Shown: in pieces, positions 17,255 through 25,198 of the stretch
Layout: each line of letters starts with the position of its first letter
How positions within the stretch are numbered: position 1 is the first letter of the stretch
Assembly: GCA_047636995.1 (NCBI GenBank)
Contig: JBLIGQ010000012.1
Coordinates: 6,998 to 70,997 of the forward strand
Reading direction: 5' to 3'
Source of the DNA: JAQWQB01 sp047636995
GTDB taxonomy: Bacteria; Bacteroidota; Bacteroidia; Flavobacteriales_D; Sanyastnellaceae
DNA length: 64,000 bases
The notes under the pieces: generated by a model
The model's database searches: none
Told to the model about the DNA's origin: nothing
Seen by the model: the letters and a program-made list of their open reading frames with translations, nothing else
Program-made: the position numbers and the translations under genes

Positions 17255-17997
17255 TGTTTCACAAGAAGGTCATAATGGAGACTAATCTCGCCTTTAGGGC
17301 CAGACGAAACTCCCACCTTCTTGGGATTCTTACGCAACTCTTCAACTTCGGTTCTAAAATCAGGGTCCATATTATCAACATTCCCTACCGAAATGTAATG
17401 CGCTACAGTGGCAATAAGCTTCTCAGTTGGATATGGAAAGCCTCCATTGTGGCCAATTTCAGTGATGGTTGTAAAGCCAAACCCCTTCATCCAACGTCGC
17501 GTAGGAGGAGAAGACAGCGCTAAAAGGTGAGTAATATTTAAGGTTTCGCACATACTTATTGCACAGCGAATAACAAGTTTACTTCCGATACCAAAACCGG
17601 CTACCTCCACTGAATTCCATAGTGCGCAAAGCTCAGCACATCCTTGAGGAATCATTTCTTCCACCACACTAGAAACGCGATCATCGAACTTCATAATTGC
17701 ATTCTCTAATGGTAGTTTCTCTCCAATTTGGCGAACGTGAATTCTAGCTCCTCCATAGATTTTATGTCCGCTTGGGGAAGTCACTAGGATAACATATACA
17801 TCCTTGGATTCAATCCATGTGTCACTCGAAGATGCCAGTTTTTTGAACCCATGATTTGCAAGCACAGCAAGGTGACCATCAACGAAACGTTGACTTGAAT
17901 TTACATCATCGCAAGCTCTAAACGCACGAATATGCACTTTCGAAATCTTGGCTGAATGTCCAGCTTTTATTTGACTACTAGTCCATGAAGAACTCAT
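17251..17997 (-). CDS. GNAT-fold acyltransferase, autoinducer-synthase-like
   Basis: The 248-residue protein has the central GNAT signature region: CAELCALWNSVEVAGFGIG carrying the acyl-CoA loop, then a helix (SKLVIRCAISMCETL) and RRWMKGFGF near its end. Its overall layout, with a long N-terminal half containing VYVILVTSPSGHKIYGGARIHV, recalls the acyl-homoserine-lactone synthase/N-acyl-amino-acid synthase branch more than small acetyltransferases. The substrate is unknown. Its first 20 nt overlap the ThiF gene and its last 4 nt overlap the kinase gene. This argues that E1-like enzyme, acyltransferase and sensor kinase work as one unit. Start at 17997 is the only one that keeps the N-terminus; an ATG further in is possible. 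Confidence 0.7.
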   Translation of the reverse strand: MSSSWTSSQIKAGHSAKISKVHIRAFRACDDVNSSQRFVDGHLAVLANHGFKKLASSSDTWIESKDVYVILVTSPSGHKIYGGARIHVRQIGEKLPLENAIMKFDDRVSSVVEEMIPQGCAELCALWNSVEVAGFGIGSKLVIRCAISMCETLNITHLLALSSPPTRRWMKGFGFTTITEIGHNGGFPYPTEKLIATVAHYISVGNVDNMDPDFRTEVEELRKNPKKVGVSSGPKGEISLHYDLLVKQ

Positions 17998-19078
17998 CCA
18001 CGTCTAAAAATTTTCTTCCACTAATTCTATCATTCCCAAGAAGGATCATTCGTACCACTTGTGCTACTACTCCTGCTCCCATTGTCACTTCTGAGGCTAA
18101 CTGGGGCCAACGACTAATTGTCTTTCCCATTTCACTCAAAGAAACTTTCATCCGATCAGACAGTTCATCAAGACGCATGAGTTTCATCATGGTTTCCTGT
18201 GTCCATTCGCCGGTCTCCACCAAATGTAGGCATTCGTCATCAGTAAAGCGGCCGTGTAAGATTCCAATACTTGTATCTAGATCAAATCTCTCAACATCTA
18301 GCATTCCCCTATCAGAAGTCTCCATCACCACAGGAATGCCTAACGACCTGGCTTTCAATCTTGCAAGTATCTTTATTCGGATGTTATCACATTCTTCCAC
18401 TAGCACATCAAGTTGACTCCCATTGGTCGATAAAAATTCATCAATATTTTCATCTGTCACCCCTTGATCAAAAATCGTCACTTGAATGAAGGGGTCAACT
18501 TCAGAAATTTCGCGTGCCACAATGGTCGTTTTCAAAAGACTGAGATTCGTCACCCCCGACCGCAGTCGATTGAGATTCGACAAATCAAGCCGATCTAGAT
18601 CAGCGATTCTAAGCTCCCCACCGATGCATTCCATCGCTAGAGCCATTGCCACACCCGAACCAACAGACATGCCTATGATTCCTATTGAAGCCTTTGCGAG
18701 TATCGCTTGTTCTTCTTTGTTAATCTTCAGCATGTTTCGGTTTGTTCTCACTTCACGAAACTCCTCTTCACCGAGTAAATGAACAAGCGCATTTCGCCAT
18801 GAATAGTACACCCAAATTCCATAGGCCTCAGGATGCTCACCCAATCTTGCGCGAACAGCCAGCTGAAATTCACTTTGGCTCCAACCGGAAGATGGTTGTC
18901 TGAGTTTGAAGAGTTCTTCGAGCTGTGCCTCAATTGTATCAAGAATCACCGGTTTTTCCGCCTCAATAAGCTGACCGATCCGCACCGCGTCCTGTTCCTT
19001 GGCTAAATTAAATATTTCGGGAAAGCAATTTTCATCTACTAGCGCAATTGTATCTGAAGGTAACAGTTCACTCAGCAT
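17978..19078 (-). CDS. ThiF/MoeB-family E1-like adenylyltransferase (Rv1355c-like)
   Basis: The 366-residue protein has a 120-residue N-terminal domain and then an E1-like Rossmann fold. It has a glycine loop GMSVGSG (136-142), the acidic segment IADLDRLDLSNLNRL with the conserved Asn/Arg pair, Lys183, and the VEECDNIRIK segment equivalent to the CTDN region of MoeB. E1-like enzymes activate a carboxylate as its acyl-adenylate. The zinc CxxC pairs of MoeB/ThiF and an obvious transthiolation Cys are not seen. The N-terminal segment YYSWRNALVHLLGEEEF followed by VRTNRN resembles, from memory, the actinobacterial Rv1355c family, where a nitroreductase domain follows. That domain is absent here and a GNAT gene takes its place. 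First gene of a five-gene operon. Confidence 0.8.
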   Translation of the reverse strand: MLSELLPSDTIALVDENCFPEIFNLAKEQDAVRIGQLIEAEKPVILDTIEAQLEELFKLRQPSSGWSQSEFQLAVRARLGEHPEAYGIWVYYSWRNALVHLLGEEEFREVRTNRNMLKINKEEQAILAKASIGIIGMSVGSGVAMALAMECIGGELRIADLDRLDLSNLNRLRSGVTNLSLLKTTIVAREISEVDPFIQVTIFDQGVTDENIDEFLSTNGSQLDVLVEECDNIRIKILARLKARSLGIPVVMETSDRGMLDVERFDLDTSIGILHGRFTDDECLHLVETGEWTQETMMKLMRLDELSDRMKVSLSEMGKTISRWPQLASEVTMGAGVVAQVVRMILLGNDRISGRKFLDVDEFFMD

Positions 19079-19201
19079 TTGAGATACGGTTTAGGTTATT
19101 CGTTTCTAAAGTTGGTAAAATTTGGTGTCATTATTAAACTTTATTATTAAAACCTTTCATCCTATTGAAACCAATCATATTTCTCTGCGTATACCTCATT
19201 T

Positions 19202-19666
19202 ATGAAGGCAATGGAAAACAATAGATTAATCGTGCTAGCTCCTCACAAATCAAGCATAACCAATGAGATCTTAAAGCCACAGCTTTTTGATGTCCGCATC
19301 TACAGAACGGCAGAAGATGCCTGGTGCTTAGCAGAGAAAGAGCATATTTCTCTTTTCATTAGTTATGAAAAATTCATTCTCGGTTCGCCTGCCGGGTTTA
19401 TTCCTGCGTTGTTTGGCCTTCATCCAGAATTAGTTCACCTCTTTTTCTATTCAGACATCACAGTTGAAGAACTCGCAACTTTAGTAAACGCTTCTTCAAA
19501 CATTCATTTAGCCACTATTAATGCGCCAAAAAAAGCGCTCTTAAAAGCTGCAGATGAGGCAATGGAAAGCTATTTGAAAGGCGCTCAAAAATCTCAAATA
19601 ATTACTGAATTGACAGAGCAAAATGAGCAATATGAGTTTATGCTCAGACAATCGATGCTCTCATAA
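19202..19666 (+). CDS. degenerate receiver-domain protein
   Basis: The 154-residue protein follows the fold pattern of the receiver in the hybrid kinase encoded at 14018-15106, but the key residues are gone. The phosphoacceptor position reads LFISYEKF instead of VVISDQKM, the acidic pair is replaced by APHKSS, and the conserved Lys is lost (LATINAP for YVAKPW). A short coiled coil (ITELTEQNEQYEFMLRQ) ends the protein, as in the hybrid. It is likely a pseudo-receiver that cannot be phosphorylated and acts by binding. It is transcribed divergently from the ThiF gene (123 nt apart). An ATG at 19211 is an alternative start. Confidence 0.65.
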   Translation: MKAMENNRLIVLAPHKSSITNEILKPQLFDVRIYRTAEDAWCLAEKEHISLFISYEKFILGSPAGFIPALFGLHPELVHLFFYSDITVEELATLVNASSNIHLATINAPKKALLKAADEAMESYLKGAQKSQIITELTEQNEQYEFMLRQSMLS

Positions 19667-19688
19667 ATCCTAGGATTGAAAATTAAGT

Positions 19689-19719
19689 TTGCATTCTGTA
19701 GAGAATGGCTATATTTTTA
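19689..19719 (+). promoter_or_regulatory. promoter candidate of the degenerate kinase gene
   Basis: TTG (19689-19691), a 20-nt spacer and TATTTTTA (19712-19719, one mismatch to TAnnTTTG) lie 17 nt before the ATG at 19737. Confidence 0.4.
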
Positions 19720-19736
19720 CTAGCAAGAGCTAGACA

Positions 19737-20702
19737 ATGAATCCTATTTTATTTCCAGACCGTATAAACTGGTCTTATCAACCTTCAACTAGAAACTTCC
19801 TTTTTCTTTGTGAGTTTGGTCATTCACTGAAAGATGCATTTATTTCTGTGGATGAATTTGATGATTGGTTCGGACAAGCAACAGGAATACACCGATTAAA
19901 TGGAGATGCAGGTTCCTTCTTCCAAGTAATAGGAGCGAATGACCCTGCTGATTTCAAAGCGAACCTTCTTATCCTTTCGAGAGGGATTATTCTCCAATCA
20001 AGCCCTTTAACGGTGGCTGGATCTTCTGCTTTCAAAACACCAGAAACCATTGAAAGCATTGCAGATGTGGACAGAGCAAAATTGATTGCTGTATTGAGCT
20101 TATATGACAATAATGCCGCTAAGAATGTCACCCATGCTTTAAAGGCCCCTGTAAATAGAATTAAAGGAATAGCTCAGATTCTAAGATCTGAATTTACTGA
20201 ATCTCCAGAACAAGAATTACTCATCAAATACCTTTCTCAAACGTCAGAAAAACTCGGTGTTATTGTTGATCACATTCTAAGAGACGGCGAGCTTTACACC
20301 GAAAATGTAAAGATTGACTCTGTTGTTCTTTCCGCATTGCATGTGGCTAAGCGAATCAATGACCGCCCTATAAGCTCAAATGTTAATGTTCCTGAAGTGC
20401 AACTCTCCCCTGCTTATGCTTCTGTACTGGAGCGCGTAATAATAGAATTGCTTTCTATTAACCAGCCGTTGTTTTCCCACGGCTGTTCATTAGACATCTC
20501 TGTACTGAGCACTACCGGAATTACCTTGCGAATTAATCACCATTTCCCAGCTGGAAAAATGGAATTAGAGAAGGGGAAACTAATCGAAGAGAATTCGATT
20601 CCTGCAGGCGTCAATGAATTAATGCTTCGATGGGAAAAATCTACCTTTATTACAGCAACAGAAATAGATGCCTGGTCTTACAGTTTTTACCTCCCTCTTT
20701 AA
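19737..20702 (+). CDS. degenerate histidine-kinase-like protein (PAS-like N-terminus, HisKA-like helix)
   Basis: The first 110 of 321 residues look like a PAS-type sensory fold. Residues 128-185 read as a HisKA dimerisation hairpin with His133 in VTHALKAPVNRIKGIAQIL, matching the SHDLRAPLASI box of the neighbouring kinase. The remaining part has the length of an HATPase domain, but no N-box Asn pair, no DxGxG and no GxGLG can be found. It should therefore not bind ATP in the normal way. It pairs with the degenerate receiver gene 70 nt upstream. Inference: a scaffold, phosphatase-less binding partner or anti-kinase for the divergent operon. Its stop overlaps the convergent DUF4924 gene by 4 nt. 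Confidence 0.6.
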   Translation: MNPILFPDRINWSYQPSTRNFLFLCEFGHSLKDAFISVDEFDDWFGQATGIHRLNGDAGSFFQVIGANDPADFKANLLILSRGIILQSSPLTVAGSSAFKTPETIESIADVDRAKLIAVLSLYDNNAAKNVTHALKAPVNRIKGIAQILRSEFTESPEQELLIKYLSQTSEKLGVIVDHILRDGELYTENVKIDSVVLSALHVAKRINDRPISSNVNVPEVQLSPAYASVLERVIIELLSINQPLFSHGCSLDISVLSTTGITLRINHHFPAGKMELEKGKLIEENSIPAGVNELMLRWEKSTFITATEIDAWSYSFYLPL

Positions 20703-21244
20703 TTCAAGGAAACATCCATTGTTCCTAATTTCATCTTTCGATAATGATTCGCTAGCAAAGCCATGAGGTGCTGAAATGATTTCATCGCTCCCAACGTGTC
20801 AGGAGAAATTTCTTTTTTCTGGAGACGTAAGTTCAACAGTCCGTAAAGAGCAGTAATCGACGCTTCCACAGGATTCATTCCAGAGTTGCCCGCACGCTCA
20901 AGAAAGGCGCTTAGGTTGGGCTCTGCCGCGTCAAAAGAAGCGATATACATCTTATCTTTTGTAATGCTAATGAGCGAATGGTGGAGGTAACTCATCTCAA
21001 TTAACAACTCACCAACCTCAGAAACATGTCCTTTTTGCTGCACCTTCTGAGATTTCATCTGCTGAATTAATTCAGCAAACCATGAAAGCTCTGAGTCAAT
21101 ATCAAGCTCTTGCCCACTCGAGTCCAAAAATGCGCGAATGGCAGCCAGATCAAGTTTTGCAGCGCGCACCAAATCCTCCATTTGCCAGAGGTAAATGATA
21201 TACTCTACTATATTCTCTTCCTTCTTTTGGCTCGCAATGGTCAT
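20699..21244 (-). CDS. DUF4924 family protein
   Basis: The 181-residue protein starts MTIASQKKEENIVEYIIYLWQMEDLVRA, the hallmark opening of the Bacteroidota family DUF4924. It is helical and soluble with no signal peptide. Function is unknown. It overlaps the end of the OmpH-like gene by 4 nt, so it belongs to the three-gene operon 22129-20699. Confidence 0.8.
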   Translation of the reverse strand: MTIASQKKEENIVEYIIYLWQMEDLVRAAKLDLAAIRAFLDSSGQELDIDSELSWFAELIQQMKSQKVQQKGHVSEVGELLIEMSYLHHSLISITKDKMYIASFDAAEPNLSAFLERAGNSGMNPVEASITALYGLLNLRLQKKEISPDTLGAMKSFQHLMALLANHYRKMKLGTMDVSLN

Positions 21245-21879
21245 TTTTCTTCAGTTTGAGGTGCCATCTCCAATGCATACTCCATATTAAGTTGATTCAC
21301 CACACCTTTGGTAATATCAAAAGGCGCTTGACCATAAAGAACACCTTCACGTGAAAAACCCCAATTCAAGATAAGGTCAATCTCGTTTTCTTTCGCGTAG
21401 CGCTCTAAAAACTCACTCAAGCGATCAGCTATTTCTTGTTGAAATACGGCTTCCTTTCGTGCCAAATTCTCTTGTTCTCCTTGTTGAGCGCTCTGAAGCT
21501 CTTGTTCCAATTGCATCAACCTTTGCTGCGCAACGGCCATATCGCTCTCAGTAGCACTTCCACTCTGCACGTACTGCACAAGCTCAGTGTATTCTTTCTC
21601 AGCTGCTTTTAATTGACGGCCAAGTTTGTTTTCGCTCACACGTGAATAGCTAATGAGCTCATCTTCCTTATCAAGGATGAATTTGTATTGCAAATTCAAG
21701 CTATCACCTCTTACGAAACCAATTCTAGGGATGTGGTTTTCATCATTTATAGTGACCTCATCAGATTGAAGAGCCTCCATTTCATTTGTCACCTCATGAG
21801 CCTCTTTTGAAGAGACAATGTTAAAGATGCCCAATCCGAGCGCTACGAAAGCCACTCCTAATGCAATTTTCTGAATCAT
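21241..21879 (-). CDS. OmpH/Skp-family periplasmic chaperone-like protein
   Basis: The 212-residue protein has an N-terminal hydrophobic segment (residues 4-22). A variable linker follows, then a long Gln/Glu-rich coiled coil (about 65-160). The ending, DLILNWGFSREGVLYGQAPFDITKGVVNQLN, is the typical C-terminal strand pattern of OmpH/Skp proteins. Family members hold unfolded outer-membrane proteins in the periplasm. The N-terminal helix lacks a clear cleavage site, so the protein may stay anchored. It sits between a small conserved gene (1 nt gap) and DUF4924 (4 nt overlap). Confidence 0.8.
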   Translation of the reverse strand: MIQKIALGVAFVALGLGIFNIVSSKEAHEVTNEMEALQSDEVTINDENHIPRIGFVRGDSLNLQYKFILDKEDELISYSRVSENKLGRQLKAAEKEYTELVQYVQSGSATESDMAVAQQRLMQLEQELQSAQQGEQENLARKEAVFQQEIADRLSEFLERYAKENEIDLILNWGFSREGVLYGQAPFDITKGVVNQLNMEYALEMAPQTEEK

Positions 21880-21880
21880 T

Positions 21881-22129
21881 TTATCCGTTTTGAAGATTAT
21901 TCCATGCGTCAGTAAACCCGCTGCGCATTGTTACAAATCTTTTTAATACTTCCGCATCGAAGTCGGGCGTCAACATTTTTCGAATGTCGTCAACCCCCAT
22001 CACATCTGTCTGTCCAATTTTAAACGTTTGCTCAAATTGCCCCACTTCATATTTGATGTGGTACTTTTCGTTCCAAGCAAAAATAGTGATCTTCATCACT
22101 TTATGAGGGATTTCGGCAATTATGCGCAT
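21881..22129 (-). CDS. small conserved hypothetical protein (82 aa)
   Basis: The 82 residues read as alternating strands (ITIFAWNEKYHIKYEVGQFEQTFKI) and then two helices. No known domain is recognised and there is no signal or membrane segment. It is first in the operon with the OmpH-like gene (1 nt gap), and a perfect TATCTTTG box lies 14 nt upstream. It is judged real by the promoter, tight spacing and lack of a better frame. Confidence 0.6.
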   Translation of the reverse strand: MRIIAEIPHKVMKITIFAWNEKYHIKYEVGQFEQTFKIGQTDVMGVDDIRKMLTPDFDAEVLKRFVTMRSGFTDAWNNLQNG

Positions 22130-22143
22130 AATTCAAATTTCGG

Positions 22144-22151
22144 CAAAGATA
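22144..22151 (-). promoter_or_regulatory. -7 box for the 22129-20699 operon
   Basis: On the minus strand TATCTTTG (22151-22144) matches TAnnTTTG exactly. It lies 14 nt before the ATG at 22129; no clear -33 TTG is seen. Confidence 0.45.
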
Positions 22152-22170
22152 ACAACTACATTGAGGAAGA

Positions 22171-23091
22171 ATGAAAGAACGGCGTTTTATGCATCAAAGT
22201 GTGTCAAATTTGGCATGGGCTATGAGAAGTGCGCCTTTGATGTTAGCTCAACCAAAGTCACCCTATACAACACTTGATGAAAACTGGTTCGCTGCAAACT
22301 ACGAGCTCCACGAAGAGTGGATCTGGCGATTGGACGCGGATCCTAAGCCGCTAGATGATTTTTTAAGGAGTGAATATAGACTTCCTCTAGGTAAGAAGTT
22401 TGAACGGCTTATTGAGTTTTGGCTGCGCGAAAGTGAACACTTTGAACTCTTAGCAAATAACGTTCAGCTTTCAGAAGGAAAAGAAACGGTGGGCGAAATC
22501 GATTTCATTTTCAAAGATGCGGCCTCTAGAGACGTTTTCCACATGGAAGTGGCTTGCAAATTCTATTTGTGCTCTAATAAAAGCAAAGCTTGGCACCACT
22601 GGATTGGACCGAATGGCAATGACAATCTAGCGTTGAAAATGAACAAGTTAACTAAACAGCTTGCCATCACTTCTTCGCCTGCAGGCAAACGTTATTTGGA
22701 CGAAAACAAAATAGTTGAACCCAAGCCGGTGCTCTTCATGAAAGGCTTGTTTTTCCATCATTACCAAGATTTATTTCATTCAAATTCACCAATTTTTAGC
22801 GCCAAAAATTATGGGACTGGGTGGTGGGTTCGCTTGGCTGAGTTAGATCACTTCTTTGCATCAGATGGCACCTGGATGGTTCTTCAAAAATCTGATTGGC
22901 TCTCGAATTACGAAACGAGTTTCGGCACAAACGAAATTTATGAAAGCTACCAGATGAAGGCAATATGTCATGAGCTCATTGCCAAATACAAGCGGTCAAT
23001 CACCGTTATTCAGTTATTCCCTAGCGAGGTAGGCTATTCGGAGGGTTCCCGCGGATTTGTTGTCCCAAACCACTGGCCAGATAAACGTTAA
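22171..23091 (+). CDS. DUF1853 family protein (PD-(D/E)XK-nuclease-like)
   Basis: The 306-residue protein matches the DUF1853 layout. The opening SNLAWAMRSAPLML is followed by a central segment GEIDFIFKDA and then FHMEVACKFYL. The Glu/Asp...Glu-x-x-x-Lys spacing resembles a PD-(D/E)XK nuclease core. Whether it cuts nucleic acid is not shown for this family. The ATG at 22189 (MHQSVSNLAW) is an alternative start. It stands alone on the plus strand between two reverse operons, and its end overlaps the LytTR gene by 4 nt (convergent). Confidence 0.75.
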   Translation: MKERRFMHQSVSNLAWAMRSAPLMLAQPKSPYTTLDENWFAANYELHEEWIWRLDADPKPLDDFLRSEYRLPLGKKFERLIEFWLRESEHFELLANNVQLSEGKETVGEIDFIFKDAASRDVFHMEVACKFYLCSNKSKAWHHWIGPNGNDNLALKMNKLTKQLAITSSPAGKRYLDENKIVEPKPVLFMKGLFFHHYQDLFHSNSPIFSAKNYGTGWWVRLAELDHFFASDGTWMVLQKSDWLSNYETSFGTNEIYESYQMKAICHELIAKYKRSITVIQLFPSEVGYSEGSRGFVVPNHWPDKR

Positions 23092-23849
23092 CTGTCTAAC
23101 CAGTCCTTGAAAGCGGCAGTTCGTTCTCTAGCGACCACAATCATTTCCTCTTCTAGACCTTGGATTTCCAGACGCAGCCTGCTATTGCTCCATGATGTGA
23201 TTTCACCAATGGCTGCCGTTGAAATTATAAATTTCCGATTGATTCGAAAGAAAATTTTCGGGTCCAGCTGAGGCTCCATGGCCTCTAAAGACTTATCAAT
23301 GGGATAACTGCGGTGATCTTTAGTGAACAAACAGGTGATTTTATCTTCGCTATAAAACCCAAGGACATCATCAATGGGGAAGAACTTGAGCTTATCTCCT
23401 ACCTTAATAAGGAAGCGATCTTTGAACGCCCTCTGCTCAAATTGAAGCTTCGCGAGCAATCCTGTTAAATCAAAATCAGGACTCTTGAACATGCGTTCTT
23501 CAAGTTTAACAACTGCGCTCAGCAGGTCTTCTTCATTGGAGGGTTTGAGCAGATAATCTATGCTCAAATGATTGAACGAACGAATGGCGTAGTGGTCATA
23601 AGCTGTCAGAAACACGATAGGCAACTTAGTCTTAGCATGCTCAAACGCCTCAAAACTCAATCCATCTGCAAGCTGAATATCAGCAAAAACAGCGTCTGCA
23701 TCAGCATGCTGACCAAGCACATCAATGGCACTCGTAACAGAGTCTGCGTAAGCCACGACCTTCCATTCTGGACGAACCGAAGTCAGCAGCCGCTCCAATC
23801 GTTTTACAGCCCTAGGCTCATCTTCTATGATGATAATTCTCTTGCTCAT
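23088..23849 (-). CDS. LytTR family response regulator
   Basis: The 253-residue protein has a receiver domain with Asp57 (AVFADIQL) and Lys102 (YLLKPSNEEDL). A C-terminal LytTR DNA-binding domain spans about residues 145-250 (KVGDKLKFFPIDDVLGFYSEDK, then FFRINRKFIIS). It is the DNA-binding partner of the LytS-type kinase encoded just upstream (4 nt ATGA overlap). The target genes are unknown; the adjacent 2TM gene and the downstream-lying secreted protein are possible members. Confidence 0.93.
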   Translation of the reverse strand: MSKRIIIIEDEPRAVKRLERLLTSVRPEWKVVAYADSVTSAIDVLGQHADADAVFADIQLADGLSFEAFEHAKTKLPIVFLTAYDHYAIRSFNHLSIDYLLKPSNEEDLLSAVVKLEERMFKSPDFDLTGLLAKLQFEQRAFKDRFLIKVGDKLKFFPIDDVLGFYSEDKITCLFTKDHRSYPIDKSLEAMEPQLDPKIFFRINRKFIISTAAIGEITSWSNSRLRLEIQGLEEEMIVVARERTAAFKDWLDS

Positions 23850-24907
23850 TTCTCTGTATTTTGAATGCGAATGAAAGGAACTTCAACACTAAAAAAGCCA
23901 TCAGCATCTTTCACTACCACCTGTTGATCACTTAACACTTGGTATCTATTTTTAAGGAAGGTCAACCCCAAATTCGTAGATTTTTCTACTTGCCTTTTCA
24001 ACTGAATTTGATTCTCCATTCGAACAGCCCTTTCCATAAAAATGAGACTCACCTTTAAGGGCTGCGCCGAAGACACTACATTGTGTTTAACGGCATTTTC
24101 TAGGAGGAGCTGCAAGGCCATTGGAACAATAAACAAGTCACCTTTGTGTGATTCCATTCCCGAAATCTCAAATTCAAAGTTTGAGCTAAATCGCTCTTTG
24201 AGCAATGCTGCAAAGGTTTTCAAAAATTCAACCTCTTCATCAATCGGCACCACTTCCTTGTCTCTGCTATCAAGCACATACCGATAAACATCGCTTAGTT
24301 TTCGGATGAATCGAACGGCTTGATCTTGGTTTTCGTAGACCAATTCAGAAAGCACATTCAAACTATTGAAAAGAAAATGCGGATTCATTTGATTCCGAAG
24401 CGTTGCATATTGCTGGGCAACGACTTCATTTTTCAATTTTTCTGAGTTTACTGCTGCTTCTCGCCAGCCGCGGAAAAAACCAATCGCCGTCATGATTGTT
24501 GAAATAACGATTGAGACAATGACTGCAATTCTTCCTGTTCTAAAGAACCGATTCCAGAACTCAGCACCTGTAAAGAAGTCTTCTTTATTGTACCCAAAAA
24601 CGAAGTATTCAAAGGAGAGCTGAACAATCTGAAATGCGGTAAAAGAAAAAAGAACTAAAACCAAAAAACCAATTAAGAGACGTTTCCAAGGGTGTGTCAG
24701 CCATGAAATTCTAGTATCTAATTTCTCAATGAGGTATCCATTCCCGATTGACTGGGTGAAAAAGATCGCCATGGACCAAGACGTCAGGAGAAAGAACATG
24801 CGAGGTGAATCAAAAATTCGCCCTGATGAAAAAATGTATCCTGCAATAATTGAGATTACTGCTACAATAGCATAATAAACACCCTTTCTGATTCCCTTAG
24901 TTCTCAT
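23846..24907 (-). CDS. LytS/YehU-type sensor histidine kinase
   Basis: The 353-residue protein has four membrane segments in the first 165 residues. The His_kinase motif QMNPHFLFNSLNVLSELV then carries the phospho-accepting His, followed by an HATPase region with LLENAVKHN. The extracellular loops are short, so the signal may be within the membrane. It overlaps the 2TM gene start by 11 nt and the response-regulator gene by 4 nt, forming a three-gene cassette common in Bacteroidota. Confidence 0.92.
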   Translation of the reverse strand: MRTKGIRKGVYYAIVAVISIIAGYIFSSGRIFDSPRMFFLLTSWSMAIFFTQSIGNGYLIEKLDTRISWLTHPWKRLLIGFLVLVLFSFTAFQIVQLSFEYFVFGYNKEDFFTGAEFWNRFFRTGRIAVIVSIVISTIMTAIGFFRGWREAAVNSEKLKNEVVAQQYATLRNQMNPHFLFNSLNVLSELVYENQDQAVRFIRKLSDVYRYVLDSRDKEVVPIDEEVEFLKTFAALLKERFSSNFEFEISGMESHKGDLFIVPMALQLLLENAVKHNVVSSAQPLKVSLIFMERAVRMENQIQLKRQVEKSTNLGLTFLKNRYQVLSDQQVVVKDADGFFSVEVPFIRIQNTEK

Positions 24908-25169
24908 CTTCCTTCATCAATTTATCTATGCGCTTCTTTTCCCACTTCGCCCCAAAAATGAAGGTAAATCCGAAGGTTGAAGAAAAATGTGCTACTATTC
25001 CGACTCCCCATCCTAATGCGGGCCAGCACCACCACTGTTCGCTTGATGTTAATTGGTTCAAGATAAACAGCCCAAGAATAACCAAGCAATAGGTTGTAAG
25101 GTGACTATAAAAGCCTTTTTCTTTCTGAACACGCTTTTCAGCCCACGCTCTTTTCTCTGAATTTTCCAT
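24897..25169 (-). CDS. 2TM domain-containing protein
   Basis: The 90 residues have a charged N-terminus (EKRAWAEKRVQKEKGFYSHL) and two membrane helices (about 26-42 and 50-68), then a Lys-rich tail: the 2TM domain layout. Such proteins are often encoded or fused next to LytTR/LytS systems, as here. The role is unknown; a membrane sensor accessory is inferred. Confidence 0.85.
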   Translation of the reverse strand: MENSEKRAWAEKRVQKEKGFYSHLTTYCLVILGLFILNQLTSSEQWWCWPALGWGVGIVAHFSSTFGFTFIFGAKWEKKRIDKLMKEDEN

Positions 25170-25198
25170 TTTATTTCCCGTTTGAGTTAGACCCTATT

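Noticed and set aside
18748..18942. Shadow frames within the ThiF gene and other long genes
   Set aside because: They lie fully inside well-supported genes in other frames and show no domain, start signal or codon pattern of their own.
19666..19677. 12-bp perfect palindrome AATCCTAGGATT after the pseudo-receiver gene
   Set aside because: It has no loop or T-run for a terminator, and one such palindrome in 64 kb is not surprising.
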